Shown here in pieces: positions 8,386 through 16,871 of a stretch of DNA of 44,993 nt. Location of the stretch: NCBI GenBank assembly GCA_022825945.1, contig JAJDVS010000045.1:1-44993 (forward strand), read 5' to 3'. The position numbers and the translations under genes are program-made. This stretch comes from Pseudomonadales bacterium (GTDB taxonomy: Bacteria; Pseudomonadota; Gammaproteobacteria; Pseudomonadales; Pseudohongiellaceae). A model generated the notes under the pieces. The model was given only the letters and a program-made list of their open reading frames with translations, did not search any database and was not told the origin of the DNA. Numbering within the stretch: the first letter of the stretch is position 1; each line of letters opens with the position of its first letter.

Positions 8386-9708
8386 ATGAAAGTACTGGTA
8401 ATCGGCTCCGGCGGCCGCGAACACGCCCTGGCATGGCGCTGCGCCCAATCGACCCGGGTGGAAAAGGTCTATGTGGCGCCGGGCAACGGCGGCACGGCGG
8501 TGGACCACAAGCAGGAAAACATCGCCATCGACGCCATGGATTTCCCCGCCCTGGCGGAGTTCGCCCGCAGCCGGGATGTGGCGCTCACCATCGTCGGCCC
8601 GGAAGCGCCCCTGGTCGCCGGTGTCACCGACTATTTCCAGCGGCAGGGCCTTCCCTGTTACGGACCATCGGCCCTTGCCGCAAGACTCGAAGGCTCGAAA
8701 TCCTTCAGCAAGGATTTCATGCGGCGCCACGGCATTCCCACGGCGGCCTACGAAGTATTCACCGAAATCGCCCCGGCCGCGGAATTCGTTCGCGAACACG
8801 GCGCTCCCATTGTGGTCAAGGCCGATGGACTCGCCGCCGGCAAGGGCGTCATCGTGGCCCGCACCGAAAACGAGGCCCTCGCCGCAGTCGAAGACATGCT
8901 CGCGGGCAACCGTTTTGGCGAAGCGGGCCACCGTGTGGTGATTGAAGAGTTTCTGGCGGGCGAGGAAGCGAGCTTCATCGTCATGAGCGATGGCGGGAAT
9001 GTGCTGCCCATGGCGACCTCCCAGGACCACAAGGCCCGGGACGACGGCGACAAGGGCCCCAATACCGGCGGCATGGGCGCGTATTCCCCGGCTCCGGTGG
9101 TTAGCGGAGAAGTTCATGAGCGCATCATGGAGCAGGTCATCCGCCCCACCATCGCCGGCATGGCGGCGGACGGCCACCCTTATGTGGGTTTCCTCTACGC
9201 GGGGCTGATGGTCTCGCCCGATGGCGCGGTCCATGTCGTTGAATTCAATTGCCGCTTCGGCGACCCGGAAGCCCAGCCGATCATGATGCGTTTGCAATCC
9301 GACCTCGTCGAGCATTGTCTGTCGGCCCTGAACGGCGATCTCGATACGGTCTCTGCACAATGGGATCCGCGCTCTTGCCTCGGCGTGGTGCTTGCCGCCG
9401 GCGGTTATCCGGGGATCTACGCCAGGGGCAAGCCGATTTCCGGGCTTGACCGTGATCCGGGCAAAGGCCGCAAAGTCTTTCACGCCGGCACCATGCGCGA
9501 AGCTCCCACCGCGCCAACAGGCGATCCCCTTGTCCTTACCAACGGCGGTCGTGTGCTTTGCGCCACCGCCCTCGGCGAGGATATCGCCGCAGCGCAAAAG
9601 GCAGCCTATGAACTCGCCAGAGGCATTCAATGGGATGGTGTCCAGTTCCGTGGCGACATCGGCTATCGGGCCATTGACCGGCAAAAACAACGGGGAAAGA
9701 ATCAATGA
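8386..9708 (+). CDS. purD: Phosphoribosylamine-glycine ligase (GAR synthetase)
   Basis: Joins glycine to phosphoribosylamine with ATP in purine synthesis. The 440 residues start MKVLVIGSGGREHALAW, the family N-terminus. The ATP-grasp region has IVVKADGLAAGKGVIVA, followed by DHKARDDGDKGPNTGGMGAY and the metal-binding EFNCRFGDPE. An upstream TTG at 8365 is in frame, but the ATG matches the family start. No strong ribosome binding site is visible. The gene may depend on readthrough from purH. Confidence 0.96.
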   Translation: MKVLVIGSGGREHALAWRCAQSTRVEKVYVAPGNGGTAVDHKQENIAIDAMDFPALAEFARSRDVALTIVGPEAPLVAGVTDYFQRQGLPCYGPSALAARLEGSKSFSKDFMRRHGIPTAAYEVFTEIAPAAEFVREHGAPIVVKADGLAAGKGVIVARTENEALAAVEDMLAGNRFGEAGHRVVIEEFLAGEEASFIVMSDGGNVLPMATSQDHKARDDGDKGPNTGGMGAYSPAPVVSGEVHERIMEQVIRPTIAGMAADGHPYVGFLYAGLMVSPDGAVHVVEFNCRFGDPEAQPIMMRLQSDLVEHCLSALNGDLDTVSAQWDPRSCLGVVLAAGGYPGIYARGKPISGLDRDPGKGRKVFHAGTMREAPTAPTGDPLVLTNGGRVLCATALGEDIAAAQKAAYELARGIQWDGVQFRGDIGYRAIDRQKQRGKNQ

Positions 9709-9723
9709 TTCCCAATGGCAATT

Positions 9724-9761
9724 GTCATTCTGCGCGTAGCCAAGCGGAGTCGCAGAATGAC
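9724..9761. repeat. REP-like palindrome
   Basis: GTCATTCTGCGCGTAG, a short loop, then AGTCGCAGAATGAC. Near-palindromic single unit of the repeat family also found at 15287, 31732 and 39393. A further fragment (GGAATGACG) lies at about 9779. It sits between purD and coq7, where it could act as an mRNA-stabilising or attenuating hairpin. Confidence 0.7.
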
Positions 9762-9817
9762 TTGTATAGAAGGGACGCGGAATGACGGGTTGCAAGCGGT
9801 TTGCTAGACTTTCGGCC

Positions 9818-10465
9818 ATGAGTTCCACAAGCAGACATTCCCTGGTTGACCGCCTGCTGATCGGGGTCGATGAGGCCCTTCGTACCTGCGTGCCCGGCTC
9901 CAGCCACGCCGAGCGCGAATCTCCCGGCGCGGCACAGCCCGATACGAAGCTCAGCGCAGCCGAATCACGCCATGTGGCGGGGCTCATGCGCATCAACCAC
10001 ACTGGCGAAGTCTGCGCCCAGGCGCTGTACCGCGGCCAGGCGGCCACGGCCCGCCTCGACCAGGTCCGGGAGTCCATGGAAGAAGCCGCCGCCGAGGAAA
10101 TCGACCACCTCGTCTGGTGCGAACAACGACTCGACGCACTCGGCGCAAAACCCAGCCTGTTCAATCCGCTCTGGTACGGCATGTCCTTCGGCCTTGGCGC
10201 TCTCGCGGGAATCGCCGGCGACCGCTGGAGCCTCGGCTTCGTCGCCGAAACCGAAAAGCAGGTCTGCGAACACTTGGAAGACCACCTGCAAAAGCTGCCC
10301 GAAGACGACCGAAAAAGCCGCGCCGTCCTCGAACAGATGCTCATCGACGAACACAGGCATGGCGCCACCGCCAAAGCCGCCGGCGGCGCCGACCTCCCCG
10401 CCCCGGTCCAGTCCGCCATGACCGCCATGGCCAGCCTGATGAAACGGGTCACCTATCGAATCTAG
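9818..10465 (+). CDS. coq7: 2-polyprenyl-3-methyl-6-methoxy-1,4-benzoquinol hydroxylase
   Basis: Di-iron hydroxylase of the penultimate hydroxylation step in ubiquinone synthesis; some bacteria have this Coq7 in place of UbiF. The 215 residues carry ferritin-like di-iron ligand motifs: MRINHTGEVCAQALYRGQ, EEAAAEEIDHLVWCE, FVAETEKQVCEHLEDHL and EQMLIDEHRHG. The ATG at 9818 was chosen because the upstream in-frame extension is not family-like. The TAG stop is fused to the first base of a solo end of the 161-bp element family. Confidence 0.93.
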   Translation: MSSTSRHSLVDRLLIGVDEALRTCVPGSSHAERESPGAAQPDTKLSAAESRHVAGLMRINHTGEVCAQALYRGQAATARLDQVRESMEEAAAEEIDHLVWCEQRLDALGAKPSLFNPLWYGMSFGLGALAGIAGDRWSLGFVAETEKQVCEHLEDHLQKLPEDDRKSRAVLEQMLIDEHRHGATAKAAGGADLPAPVQSAMTAMASLMKRVTYRI

Positions 10466-10488
10466 GAGCCTGCGCCACAGGAATTCGC
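10465..10488 (+). repeat. Solo 5' end of the 161-bp palindromic element
   Basis: Begins at the last base of the coq7 TAG stop with GGAGCCTGCGCCACAGG and continues to AATTCGC, identical to the 5' end of the full copy next to trpD. The match then stops. It lies between the convergent coq7 and osmC genes. Confidence 0.75.
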
Positions 10489-10522
10489 AATAAACACTCC
10501 CGCTCGATACCGACCTCCTTGA

Positions 10523-10972
10523 TCACTCTATCGATCTCGTCAAGGCGACAGGGTCTTGCCCCACAATCTCATAGTCGTGGGTTACTTTCACCCCGGCCTG
10601 TTTGAGCATGATGGACGCGGAGCAGTATTTTTCGGCGGATAGTTCGATGGCGCGGGCTACCCGGGCTTCGTTGAGGTTCTCGCCGGCGATGCGGAAATGG
10701 AGGTGGATGGATTCGAATACCGCGGGTACGGATTCCGCGCGGCGGGCGCTGACCTGGGCTTCGCAGCGGCTGATCTTTTGCCGGGCCTTGCGCAGGATGG
10801 TGACCACGTCGTAGCTGGAGCAACTGGCGACGCCGAGGGCGACGAGTTCCATGGGCCGCATACCCAGATTGCGGCCGCCGCCTTCCGGGGCGCCGTCCAC
10901 CACCACGGCATGGCCGCTACCGGATTCGGCAACGAACATCACGTCTTCCACCCAGTTCACTCGCGCTTTCAT
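10523..10972 (-). CDS. OsmC/YhfA-family protein
   Basis: A 149-residue OsmC-like protein. The two redox-type cysteines of the family are visible in VASCSSYDVV (about residue 51) and AEKYCSAS (about residue 117). Classic OsmC/Ohr members reduce organic hydroperoxides, but YhfA-type members are uncharacterised, so the activity is uncertain. Its ATG overlaps the trpC stop as ATGA, making it the last gene of the trpGDC operon. Confidence 0.88.
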   Translation of the reverse strand: MKARVNWVEDVMFVAESGSGHAVVVDGAPEGGGRNLGMRPMELVALGVASCSSYDVVTILRKARQKISRCEAQVSARRAESVPAVFESIHLHFRIAGENLNEARVARAIELSAEKYCSASIMLKQAGVKVTHDYEIVGQDPVALTRSIE

Positions 10973-11799
10973 GATGGTTCTCCTTCGTTGCTTTCCCCGC
11001 TTACGGCCGACAGCATCCGCACCAGCGCGGCGCCGGGCTCAGGCGCGCGCATGAAAGTTTCGCCGATGAGAAAGCCATGCACGCCCCGCCGCATCATCAT
11101 GGCCATGTCGGCGGCGCTGCCGATGCCGCTTTCGGTGATCAGGATTCGATCTTGCGGGACATGTGGCAGCAGGTCCAGGGTCGTTTCAAGGCTTGTGCGG
11201 AAACTGCGCAGGTCGCGATTATTGATGCCGATCAGCGGACAATCCAGCGCCAGCGCCCGGTCCAGTTCCTCCCGGTCGTGGACTTCCACCAGCACATCGA
11301 GGTCGAGTTCCCCGGCGCCGTCCGCGAGCCTTCGCAATTCCGCATCGGATAGCGCGGCGACAATGAGCAGAATGCAATCTGCACCGGCGATGCGGGATTC
11401 CACAAGCTGGTATTCGTCCACCATGAAGTCCTTGCGCAGCAGCGGCAGCTTGCAATGGCCCCGGGCCCCGCGCAGATCGTCAAGACTGCCCTGGAAATAC
11501 TTTTCGTCGGTGAGTACCGACAGGCAGGCGGCGCCGGCGCGCTGGTAGTCGGCAGCGTGACGGGCTGCCTGGAAGTCCTTCCGGATAATCCCCTTGGATG
11601 GCGAGGCGCGCTTGATTTCGGCGATCACCGCCGGTCGCCTTTGCGCCACCAGTTCCGACAGCGCGCGAACAAAGCCCCTTGGCCGGGGCGCATCGGCCAG
11701 ACCGGCTTCGAGTTGCGCCAATGGCCGCAACGCCCGGGCAGCGGCGACTTCACGCCGCTTGTGGGCGATGATTTCAGCGAGGATGCTCGGCGCGCTCAC
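10969..11799 (-). CDS. trpC: Indole-3-glycerol phosphate synthase
   Basis: Closes the indole ring in tryptophan synthesis. The 276-residue TIM barrel has AEIKRASPSKG, LLRKDFMVDEYQ, GINNRDLRSF and ITESGIGSAADM, all family signatures with the catalytic lysines and phosphate site. It lies 121 bp downstream of the trpD stop, a gap filled almost entirely by the 161-bp palindromic element whose internal small frame stops 18 bp before this ATG. The 3' end overlaps osmC. Confidence 0.96.
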   Translation of the reverse strand: MSAPSILAEIIAHKRREVAAARALRPLAQLEAGLADAPRPRGFVRALSELVAQRRPAVIAEIKRASPSKGIIRKDFQAARHAADYQRAGAACLSVLTDEKYFQGSLDDLRGARGHCKLPLLRKDFMVDEYQLVESRIAGADCILLIVAALSDAELRRLADGAGELDLDVLVEVHDREELDRALALDCPLIGINNRDLRSFRTSLETTLDLLPHVPQDRILITESGIGSAADMAMMMRRGVHGFLIGETFMRAPEPGAALVRMLSAVSGESNEGEPS

Positions 11800-11817
11800 G
11801 GCGGTGGAATCGGCTAC

Positions 11818-11901
11818 CTAGGAGCCAGCGCCACAGGAATTCACGGCTGCAAATCCGCTCTCATCCACGCCCCTGGCCGTTCGATTTCGTTGCATATTCA
11901 C
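11818..11901 (-). CDS. Putative 27-codon small ORF inside the 161-bp element (copy next to trpC)
   Basis: Starts with GTG (an in-frame ATG follows two codons later) and ends with TAG exactly at the element boundary. The peptide begins VNMQRNRTARGVDESG and ends AVNSCGAGS. The copy at 38596-38679 encodes exactly the same residues even though two codons differ synonymously. Those changes also lie in the stem, so structure alone could explain them. No homologue is recognised. Translation is unproven. Confidence 0.3.
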   Translation of the reverse strand: MNMQRNRTARGVDESGFAAVNSCGAGS

Positions 11902-11981
11902 CAATATTCGCCTCAATCGATCAACCAGGGGCGCGGCGATAGCGAATTTTCGCTTTCGCGAATTCCTGTGGCGCAGGCTCC
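11821..11981 (-). repeat. 161-bp palindromic element, copy A (trpD-trpC junction)
   Basis: On the minus strand it runs from GGAGCCTGCGCC to GGCGCTGGCTCC. Outer inverted arms of 22 bp have one mismatch. An inner inverted pair is CGCCCCTGG/CCAGGGGCG. Copy B at 38516-38676 has the same length with only six differences. A further short GGCGCTGGCTCC at 11983-11994 abuts the 5' end. The element supplies the last 19 codons and the stop of trpD. Confidence 0.9.
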
Positions 11982-13015
11982 TGGGAGCCAGCGCCCAGGG
12001 ACTTGCTGACTTTCACCAACTCCCGGAACTTGTTGCGGGCGGCGCCGCTTTGCTGGATGGAAATTGCCTTTTCGACGCCCGCCGCCGGGTCTTCGCTGAG
12101 GCCCGCGGCGTAAATCGCGGCGCCGGCATTGAGCGCAACCAGCCCCGCGGCCTTTTCGTGTTTCCAGTTCAGGGCCTGATTCACGAGTTTCAGGCTTGCC
12201 GCCGGGCTGTCCACCCGCAGGTCGTCGATGTTATCGGCTCGCGGCAGCCCCAGGGCTTCAGGCGTCAGGCGATATTCGCTGATCTTGCCATTCCGCAATT
12301 CGCCGACGCGGGTGGCGGCGGCAATGCTGATTTCGTCGAGCCCGTCCTCGGCGGCGACGATGAGCACATGGTCGCTCCCGAGTTCGCGCAGCACTTCGAG
12401 CAAGGGCCTGATCCAGGCGGCATCGAACACGCCCATGAGCTGGTTCGGCGCCCCCGCCGGATTGGTCAGCGGGCCGAGCAGGTTGAACAGGGTGCGAACG
12501 CCGATCTCGCGTCTCGCGGTAATGACGTGCTTCATGGCGTCATGATGGGCCGGCGCGAACATGAAGCCGACTCCCACCCGGTCGATGAGTTCCCCCAGCT
12601 GTCCGGCGCCCAGGGAAAGATGGTAGCCGGCGGCTTCGAGCACATCGGCGCTGCCGCTCTTGCTGGTTGCGCCCCGGTTGCCATGCTTGGCGACCCGGGC
12701 ACCGGCGCAGGCGGCAACCATGGCCGCCGCGGTGGAGACATTGAACTTGTTGGCGCCGCTGCCGCCGGTGCCGCAGGTATCCACCAGATGCGGGCCGGGC
12801 TTGACTTTCACCTGGGTGGCAAGTTCCCGCATGACGCTGGCGGCGCCGAGAATTTCGGCGGCCTTTACGCCTTTCATCTGCAATCCCACCAGCAATGCGC
12901 CGTTCTGGGCGTCAGTGGTTTCGCCGGACATGACCTGGCGCATGATCCTGACCATCTCGGCGGCAGTCAGGTCGCCGCCGCCGCTGACCCGCCGGATTGC
13001 GTCTTTGATTTCCAT
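11921..13015 (-). CDS. trpD: Anthranilate phosphoribosyltransferase
   Basis: Transfers phosphoribose to anthranilate. The PRPP-binding CGTGGSGANKFNVSTA, the glycine-rich HGNRGATSKSGSADVLEA and the anthranilate-site NLLGPLTNPA are clear. The protein is 364 residues, longer than the usual 335-350. Its tail from EPAPQEF onward is encoded by the inserted palindromic element and ends at a TGA inside it, so the native end was probably near VKVSKS. The core fold should be unaffected. It begins 16 bp after trpG in the same operon. Confidence 0.95.
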   Translation of the reverse strand: MEIKDAIRRVSGGGDLTAAEMVRIMRQVMSGETTDAQNGALLVGLQMKGVKAAEILGAASVMRELATQVKVKPGPHLVDTCGTGGSGANKFNVSTAAAMVAACAGARVAKHGNRGATSKSGSADVLEAAGYHLSLGAGQLGELIDRVGVGFMFAPAHHDAMKHVITARREIGVRTLFNLLGPLTNPAGAPNQLMGVFDAAWIRPLLEVLRELGSDHVLIVAAEDGLDEISIAAATRVGELRNGKISEYRLTPEALGLPRADNIDDLRVDSPAASLKLVNQALNWKHEKAAGLVALNAGAAIYAAGLSEDPAAGVEKAISIQQSGAARNKFRELVKVSKSLGAGSQEPAPQEFAKAKIRYRRAPG

Positions 13016-13031
13016 CAGTTGCAGCGCCTCT

Positions 13032-13613
13032 TCACTGTGTCCGGTCGAGAAAGTTTTTCAGCAGGGCGTGGCCGTGTTCGCTGACGATGGATTCCGGGTG
13101 AAACTGCACGCCTTCCACGTCGAACTCCCGGTGGCGCACGCCCATGATGGCCTCCCGCTCGCCATTGCGCTCGGTCCAGGCGGTTACCTCCAGACATTCC
13201 GGCAGGCTCGCCTCTTCAATCACCAGCGAATGATAGCGCGTTGCGGTGAATGGATTGGCCAGCCCCGCGAAAACGCCCGCGCCGGTGTGGTGAATCCGGC
13301 TCAGCTTGCCGTGCATGACGCGACCGGCGCGCACGATACGTCCGCCGAACCGCTGGCCGATGCTTTGGTGCCCAAGACAGATGCCAAGCAACGGAATCTC
13401 GCCGGCGAAGCGCTCCACCAGCGCCAGGGAGACGCCGGCTTCGTCCGGCGTGCAGGGCCCTGGAGAAATCACGATTTGCCGCGGCCGCAATTCGGCGATC
13501 CGGTCCAGGGTGATCTCGTCATTGCGGAACACCCGCACCTCGGCGCCGAGTTCGCCCAGATACTGCACCACATTCCAGGTGAACGAATCGTAGTTGTCAA
13601 TCATCAACAGCAT
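13032..13613 (-). CDS. trpG: Anthranilate synthase glutamine amidotransferase subunit
   Basis: Supplies ammonia from glutamine to TrpE. The 193-residue class I amidotransferase has [14 protein letters not shown] at the start, [11 protein letters not shown], the nucleophile Cys79 in GICLGHQS and the His-Glu pair in VQFHPES. The ATG at 13613 fits the family; the open frame upstream does not. It heads the trpGDC-osmC operon, separated from trpE by the oppositely oriented photolyase gene. Confidence 0.95.
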   Translation of the reverse strand: MLLMIDNYDSFTWNVVQYLGELGAEVRVFRNDEITLDRIAELRPRQIVISPGPCTPDEAGVSLALVERFAGEIPLLGICLGHQSIGQRFGGRIVRAGRVMHGKLSRIHHTGAGVFAGLANPFTATRYHSLVIEEASLPECLEVTAWTERNGEREAIMGVRHREFDVEGVQFHPESIVSEHGHALLKNFLDRTQ

Positions 13614-13688
13614 GGCTGCGTCGCGGCGCCGTGGCACTTTCCCGCCGCCCATGCTAGCAGAATTCGGCAACCCTTCGGCGATGCCCCG

Positions 13689-13719
13689 GGCCAATCCGAT
13701 TGGCCCAAGCCGATTGGCC
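13689..13719. promoter_or_regulatory. Inverted/direct repeats in the trpG-phr divergent intergenic region
   Basis: GGCCAAT-CCG-ATTGGCC forms a 7-bp-arm palindrome, and its right half recurs as CGATTGGCC at 13711-13719. It lies about 75 bp upstream of trpG and 90 bp upstream of the photolyase gene, so it could be an operator for either. No trp leader peptide or attenuator was seen. Confidence 0.35.
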
Positions 13720-13809
13720 ATCCATCAGACGCAATGCCGCGCCTAGAAATGAACCGGAATTCAATTTTTGGACTATAACCAGGCAAATCACCTTTCTCCC
13801 AAGTTAGCC

Positions 13810-15258
13810 ATGATCCATGAAACTGAGCCCTTGGAAAATGTGAATCCCGCCGGTGGGGCGCTGACCGTCATGTGGTTTCGGCGGGATTTGCGGCTGCGGG
13901 ACAATCCGGCGCTGGCGCTCGCCGCGGATTCCGGGACGGTCCTCCCGCTTTACATTCTCGACGACGAGATTGCCGGCGAATGGAAGATGGGTGGCGCTTC
14001 GCGCTGGTGGCTGCATCATTCGCTCAATCGGCTCAATGAATCGCTCGATGGCGGGCTTTGGATTCTCGAAGGGGACGCTGAACGGAAATTACTTGATCTT
14101 TGCGCCCGATTGCCGGTTCGCAAGGTGGTCTGGAACCTGTCTTGCGATCCCTGGCAGCGGCGGCAGGATGAGGCAGTCGTTTCCGCCCTTCGGGGCAAGG
14201 GCGTCGAATGCGTGGCCTGCAATGGTTCCCTGCTCTGGCTGCCCCGGGAAAGCGGTAAGCGGGATGGGGCGCCCTACGCCGTTTTCACGCCCTTTTACCG
14301 CAATCTGTCCAGGCTCGCGCCGCCCGACCCGCCCGCTCCCGCGCCAAAGGCCTTGCAAGTCGCGGCTTGCTCCCAGCCTTCCAGCCGTATCGAGCGGCTC
14401 GGACTCAAGCCGCGGATTCCCTGGGATAGCGGCCTGGAGCAACGCTGGAGCCCGGGCGAGGAATCCGCCCGACGGCAATTGCGGAATTTCCTTGCGGAGA
14501 ATGCCGAAGATTATGGAGAGAGGCGGGATTTCCCCGCCGAGCCGGCGACTTCCTCACTTTCGCCCCACCTGCATTTCGGTGAAGTCGGCCCGAGGCAAGT
14601 CTGGTGGGACACCCATACCGCCGAGCCCGGGGAGGGGCGCGAATCCTTCCTCCGGCAATTGTGCTGGCGCGAATTCTGCCATCATATGCTGTATCACTAT
14701 CCGCAACTCGGCGACGAAAACTGGAGGCGCGAGTTCGACCGATTCCCCTGGCGCGAGGACCGCGAATCCCTGCTGCGCTGGCAGCGGGGAATGACGGGAA
14801 TCCCATGGGTGGATGCGGGAATGCGGGAACTGTGGACCACCGGAACCATGCACAACCGTGTGCGCATGGCGGCGGCGTCTTTTCTCACCAAGAATTTGCT
14901 GATTCACTGGCGCCATGGGGCGCGCTGGTTCTGGGATTGCCTGGTGGACGCCGATCTGGCGAACAACAGCTTCGGCTGGCAGTGGGTCGCCGGCAGCGGC
15001 GCCGATGCGGCGCCGTATTTCCGTGTCTTCAATCCCGTGCTGCAGTCACGCAAGTTCGACCCGCAAGGCGAGTATCTGCGCCGCTGGCTGCCGGAGTTGG
15101 GCCGTCTTTCGAACCAGCGCATCCACGCGCCCTGGGAGGCGGGGGCGGCGGAACTGCGGGCCGCGGACCTGAGCCTCGGCCGCGACTACCCCGAACCGAT
15201 TGTGGACCCCGGCGAATCCCGCCGGCGGGCGCTGGCGGCGTGGCAGGCCATGCGGTAA
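13810..15258 (+). CDS. phr: Deoxyribodipyrimidine photolyase, cryptochrome/photolyase class I
   Basis: Light-driven repair of cyclobutane pyrimidine dimers. The protein is about 482 residues. The N-terminal antenna domain starts MWFRRDLRLRDNPAL. The C-terminal FAD domain carries SLSPHLHFGEV, QLCWREFCHHMLYHYP, GIPWVDAGMRELWTTG, HNRVRMAAASFLTKNLL and NNSFGWQWVAGSG. The start is uncertain: ATG at 13810, an in-frame TTG at 13768 and the internal ATG at 13870 are candidates. It sits on the opposite strand between trpE and trpG. It is convergent with trpE, with a REP-like repeat between them. Confidence 0.93.
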   Translation: MIHETEPLENVNPAGGALTVMWFRRDLRLRDNPALALAADSGTVLPLYILDDEIAGEWKMGGASRWWLHHSLNRLNESLDGGLWILEGDAERKLLDLCARLPVRKVVWNLSCDPWQRRQDEAVVSALRGKGVECVACNGSLLWLPRESGKRDGAPYAVFTPFYRNLSRLAPPDPPAPAPKALQVAACSQPSSRIERLGLKPRIPWDSGLEQRWSPGEESARRQLRNFLAENAEDYGERRDFPAEPATSSLSPHLHFGEVGPRQVWWDTHTAEPGEGRESFLRQLCWREFCHHMLYHYPQLGDENWRREFDRFPWREDRESLLRWQRGMTGIPWVDAGMRELWTTGTMHNRVRMAAASFLTKNLLIHWRHGARWFWDCLVDADLANNSFGWQWVAGSGADAAPYFRVFNPVLQSRKFDPQGEYLRRWLPELGRLSNQRIHAPWEAGAAELRAADLSLGRDYPEPIVDPGESRRRALAAWQAMR

Positions 15259-15286
15259 AACCGGTCAGCTTGAGTTGTCCCGGATT

Positions 15287-15364
15287 CCGTCATTCCGCGC
15301 GTGATCGCAGAATTTCAGGCAATGATCACTCCGGGGAGATCCTGCGACTACGCGCAGGATGACA
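15287..15364. repeat. REP/BIME-like repeat pair
   Basis: Left arm CCGTCATTCCGCGCGTGATC plus GCAGAAT and right arm GAGATCCTGCGACTACGCG plus CAGGATGACAG, in inverted orientation with a short spacer. It belongs to the family at 9724, 31732 and 39393. Located between the convergent photolyase and trpE genes, it could serve as a bidirectional terminator or mRNA-end stabiliser. Confidence 0.75.
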
Positions 15365-15392
15365 GAAAAGAGACTCCTGGGGCAACGGGCGC

Positions 15393-16871
15393 TCAGGTAT
15401 CGAGGCGCAGCGAACCGGCGGCGAGTTGGGCGGCGCGGACGATGGCCCTGGCCTTGTTGCGGGTTTCTTCCCATTCCATATCGGGCCTGGAGTCGGCGAC
15501 GATGCCGGCGCCGGCCTGCACGTAGAGCTTGCCATTCTTGATGACCGCCGTGCGGATCGCGATGGCCATGTCCATATTGTCGTTCCAGCCGAGATAGCCC
15601 ATGGCGCCGCCGTAGATGCCGCGCTTGTCGGGCTCGAGTTCGTCGATGATTTCCATGGCGCGGACCTTGGGCGCGCCGCTCAGGGTACCCACGGGCAGGG
15701 TGGCGCGCAGCACGTCGAGGGCGCTGCGGTCGGGCCGGATTTCGCTCTCGACGATGGACGCGATATGCATGACATGGGAATAGCGCTCGACGAACATCTT
15801 GCGCGGCACCCGCACCGAGCCGATTTTCGATACCCGCCCGGAATCGTTGCGGCTGAGGTCGATCAGCATGAGATGCTCGGCAAGCTCCTTCCCGTCGGCG
15901 AGCAATTCCCGCTCGAGCGCCAGATCCTCCGCTTCCGTGGCGCCTCGCGGGCGGGTGCCGGCGAGTGGGCGCACGGTGATCTTTCCATTCTCCACCCGGG
16001 CGAGGATTTCCGGCGAAGCGCTGACGACAAAATGATCGTCAAGATGGAAGAACACCATGTAGGGCGAGGGATTGAGATGGCGCAGGGCGCGGTACAACTG
16101 CAGCGGCTCGCCCTGGAAATCCGCCGACATGCGCTGGGAAAGCACCACCTGCATGCAGTCCCCGGCGACAATGTAGTCCTTGATCCGCTCCACCGCGCGC
16201 TTGAAATCCGCCTCGGGAAAATGCTGGCGGTAATCGCTGTCGGCAATGTTCGCCATGCGGGCCGGAGGCGCTTCGGCCTTGCCGGCGAGACCCTGTTCGA
16301 GTTCATCCAGCCGCCGCCGGGCCCGGATGAAGGCGCCGGCTTCGCCCGGGTCGGCATTGATCACCAGCGAGGCGGTGCCCATGAGATTGTCGAAAATGAT
16401 GATTTCATCGGCCACCATGAGCAGGATATCGGGTGTGCCGATTGCGTCCTTTCCCCGGGCCGGGCCGATCCGGGTTTCCACATAGCGCACGGTGTCATAG
16501 GCGAAATAGCCCACGAGACCGCCACCGAATCGAGAATCCCGGGGCGAGCCGGGAGCGCGGAAGCGGGCCTTGTATTCGGCGATGAAGGGAAAGGGATCGT
16601 CGCACTCTCGCTGTTCCACGATCTCGCCACCGGTTTCGATGCTGAGCCGCTTGCCACGCACCCGCAGCACGGTGCGGCAGGGCAGGCCGATGATGGAGTA
16701 GCGACCCCATTGTTCTCCGCCCTGCACTGATTCAAAGAAAAAACTGTAGGGGCCGTTGGCGAGCTTGAGGTAGGCGCTCAGCGGCGTTTCCAGATCCGCC
16801 AGCACCCGGCGCGTCACCGGAATCCGGTTGTATCCCCGGGCTGCCAGCTCGTCGAATGTGGCCTCGTTCAT
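15393..16871 (-). CDS. trpE: Anthranilate synthase component I
   Basis: Makes anthranilate from chorismate with TrpG. The 492-residue protein has an N-terminal regulatory region with [20 protein letters not shown] (related to the tryptophan-binding LLES region). The catalytic domain contains [59 protein letters not shown] and [10 protein letters not shown]. Its ATG overlaps the rpe stop as ATGA. The open frame upstream is the rpe region read in another phase. The phosphoglycolate phosphatase gene gph, often between rpe and trpE, is absent. Confidence 0.96.
   Translation of the reverse strand: MNEATFDELAARGYNRIPVTRRVLADLETPLSAYLKLANGPYSFFFESVQGGEQWGRYSIIGLPCRTVLRVRGKRLSIETGGEIVEQRECDDPFPFIAEYKARFRAPGSPRDSRFGGGLVGYFAYDTVRYVETRIGPARGKDAIGTPDILLMVADEIIIFDNLMGTASLVINADPGEAGAFIRARRRLDELEQGLAGKAEAPPARMANIADSDYRQHFPEADFKRAVERIKDYIVAGDCMQVVLSQRMSADFQGEPLQLYRALRHLNPSPYMVFFHLDDHFVVSASPEILARVENGKITVRPLAGTRPRGATEAEDLALERELLADGKELAEHLMLIDLSRNDSGRVSKIGSVRVPRKMFVERYSHVMHIASIVESEIRPDRSALDVLRATLPVGTLSGAPKVRAMEIIDELEPDKRGIYGGAMGYLGWNDNMDMAIAIRTAVIKNGKLYVQAGAGIVADSRPDMEWEETRNKARAIVRAAQLAAGSLRLDT

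Noticed and set aside
8374..10452. Very long open frame on the minus strand opposite purD and coq7 (and similar ones opposite purH, lptD and the quinoprotein gene)
   Set aside because: Mirror frames of high-GC genes; no family similarity, low-complexity composition, and the opposite strand carries clear conserved enzymes.
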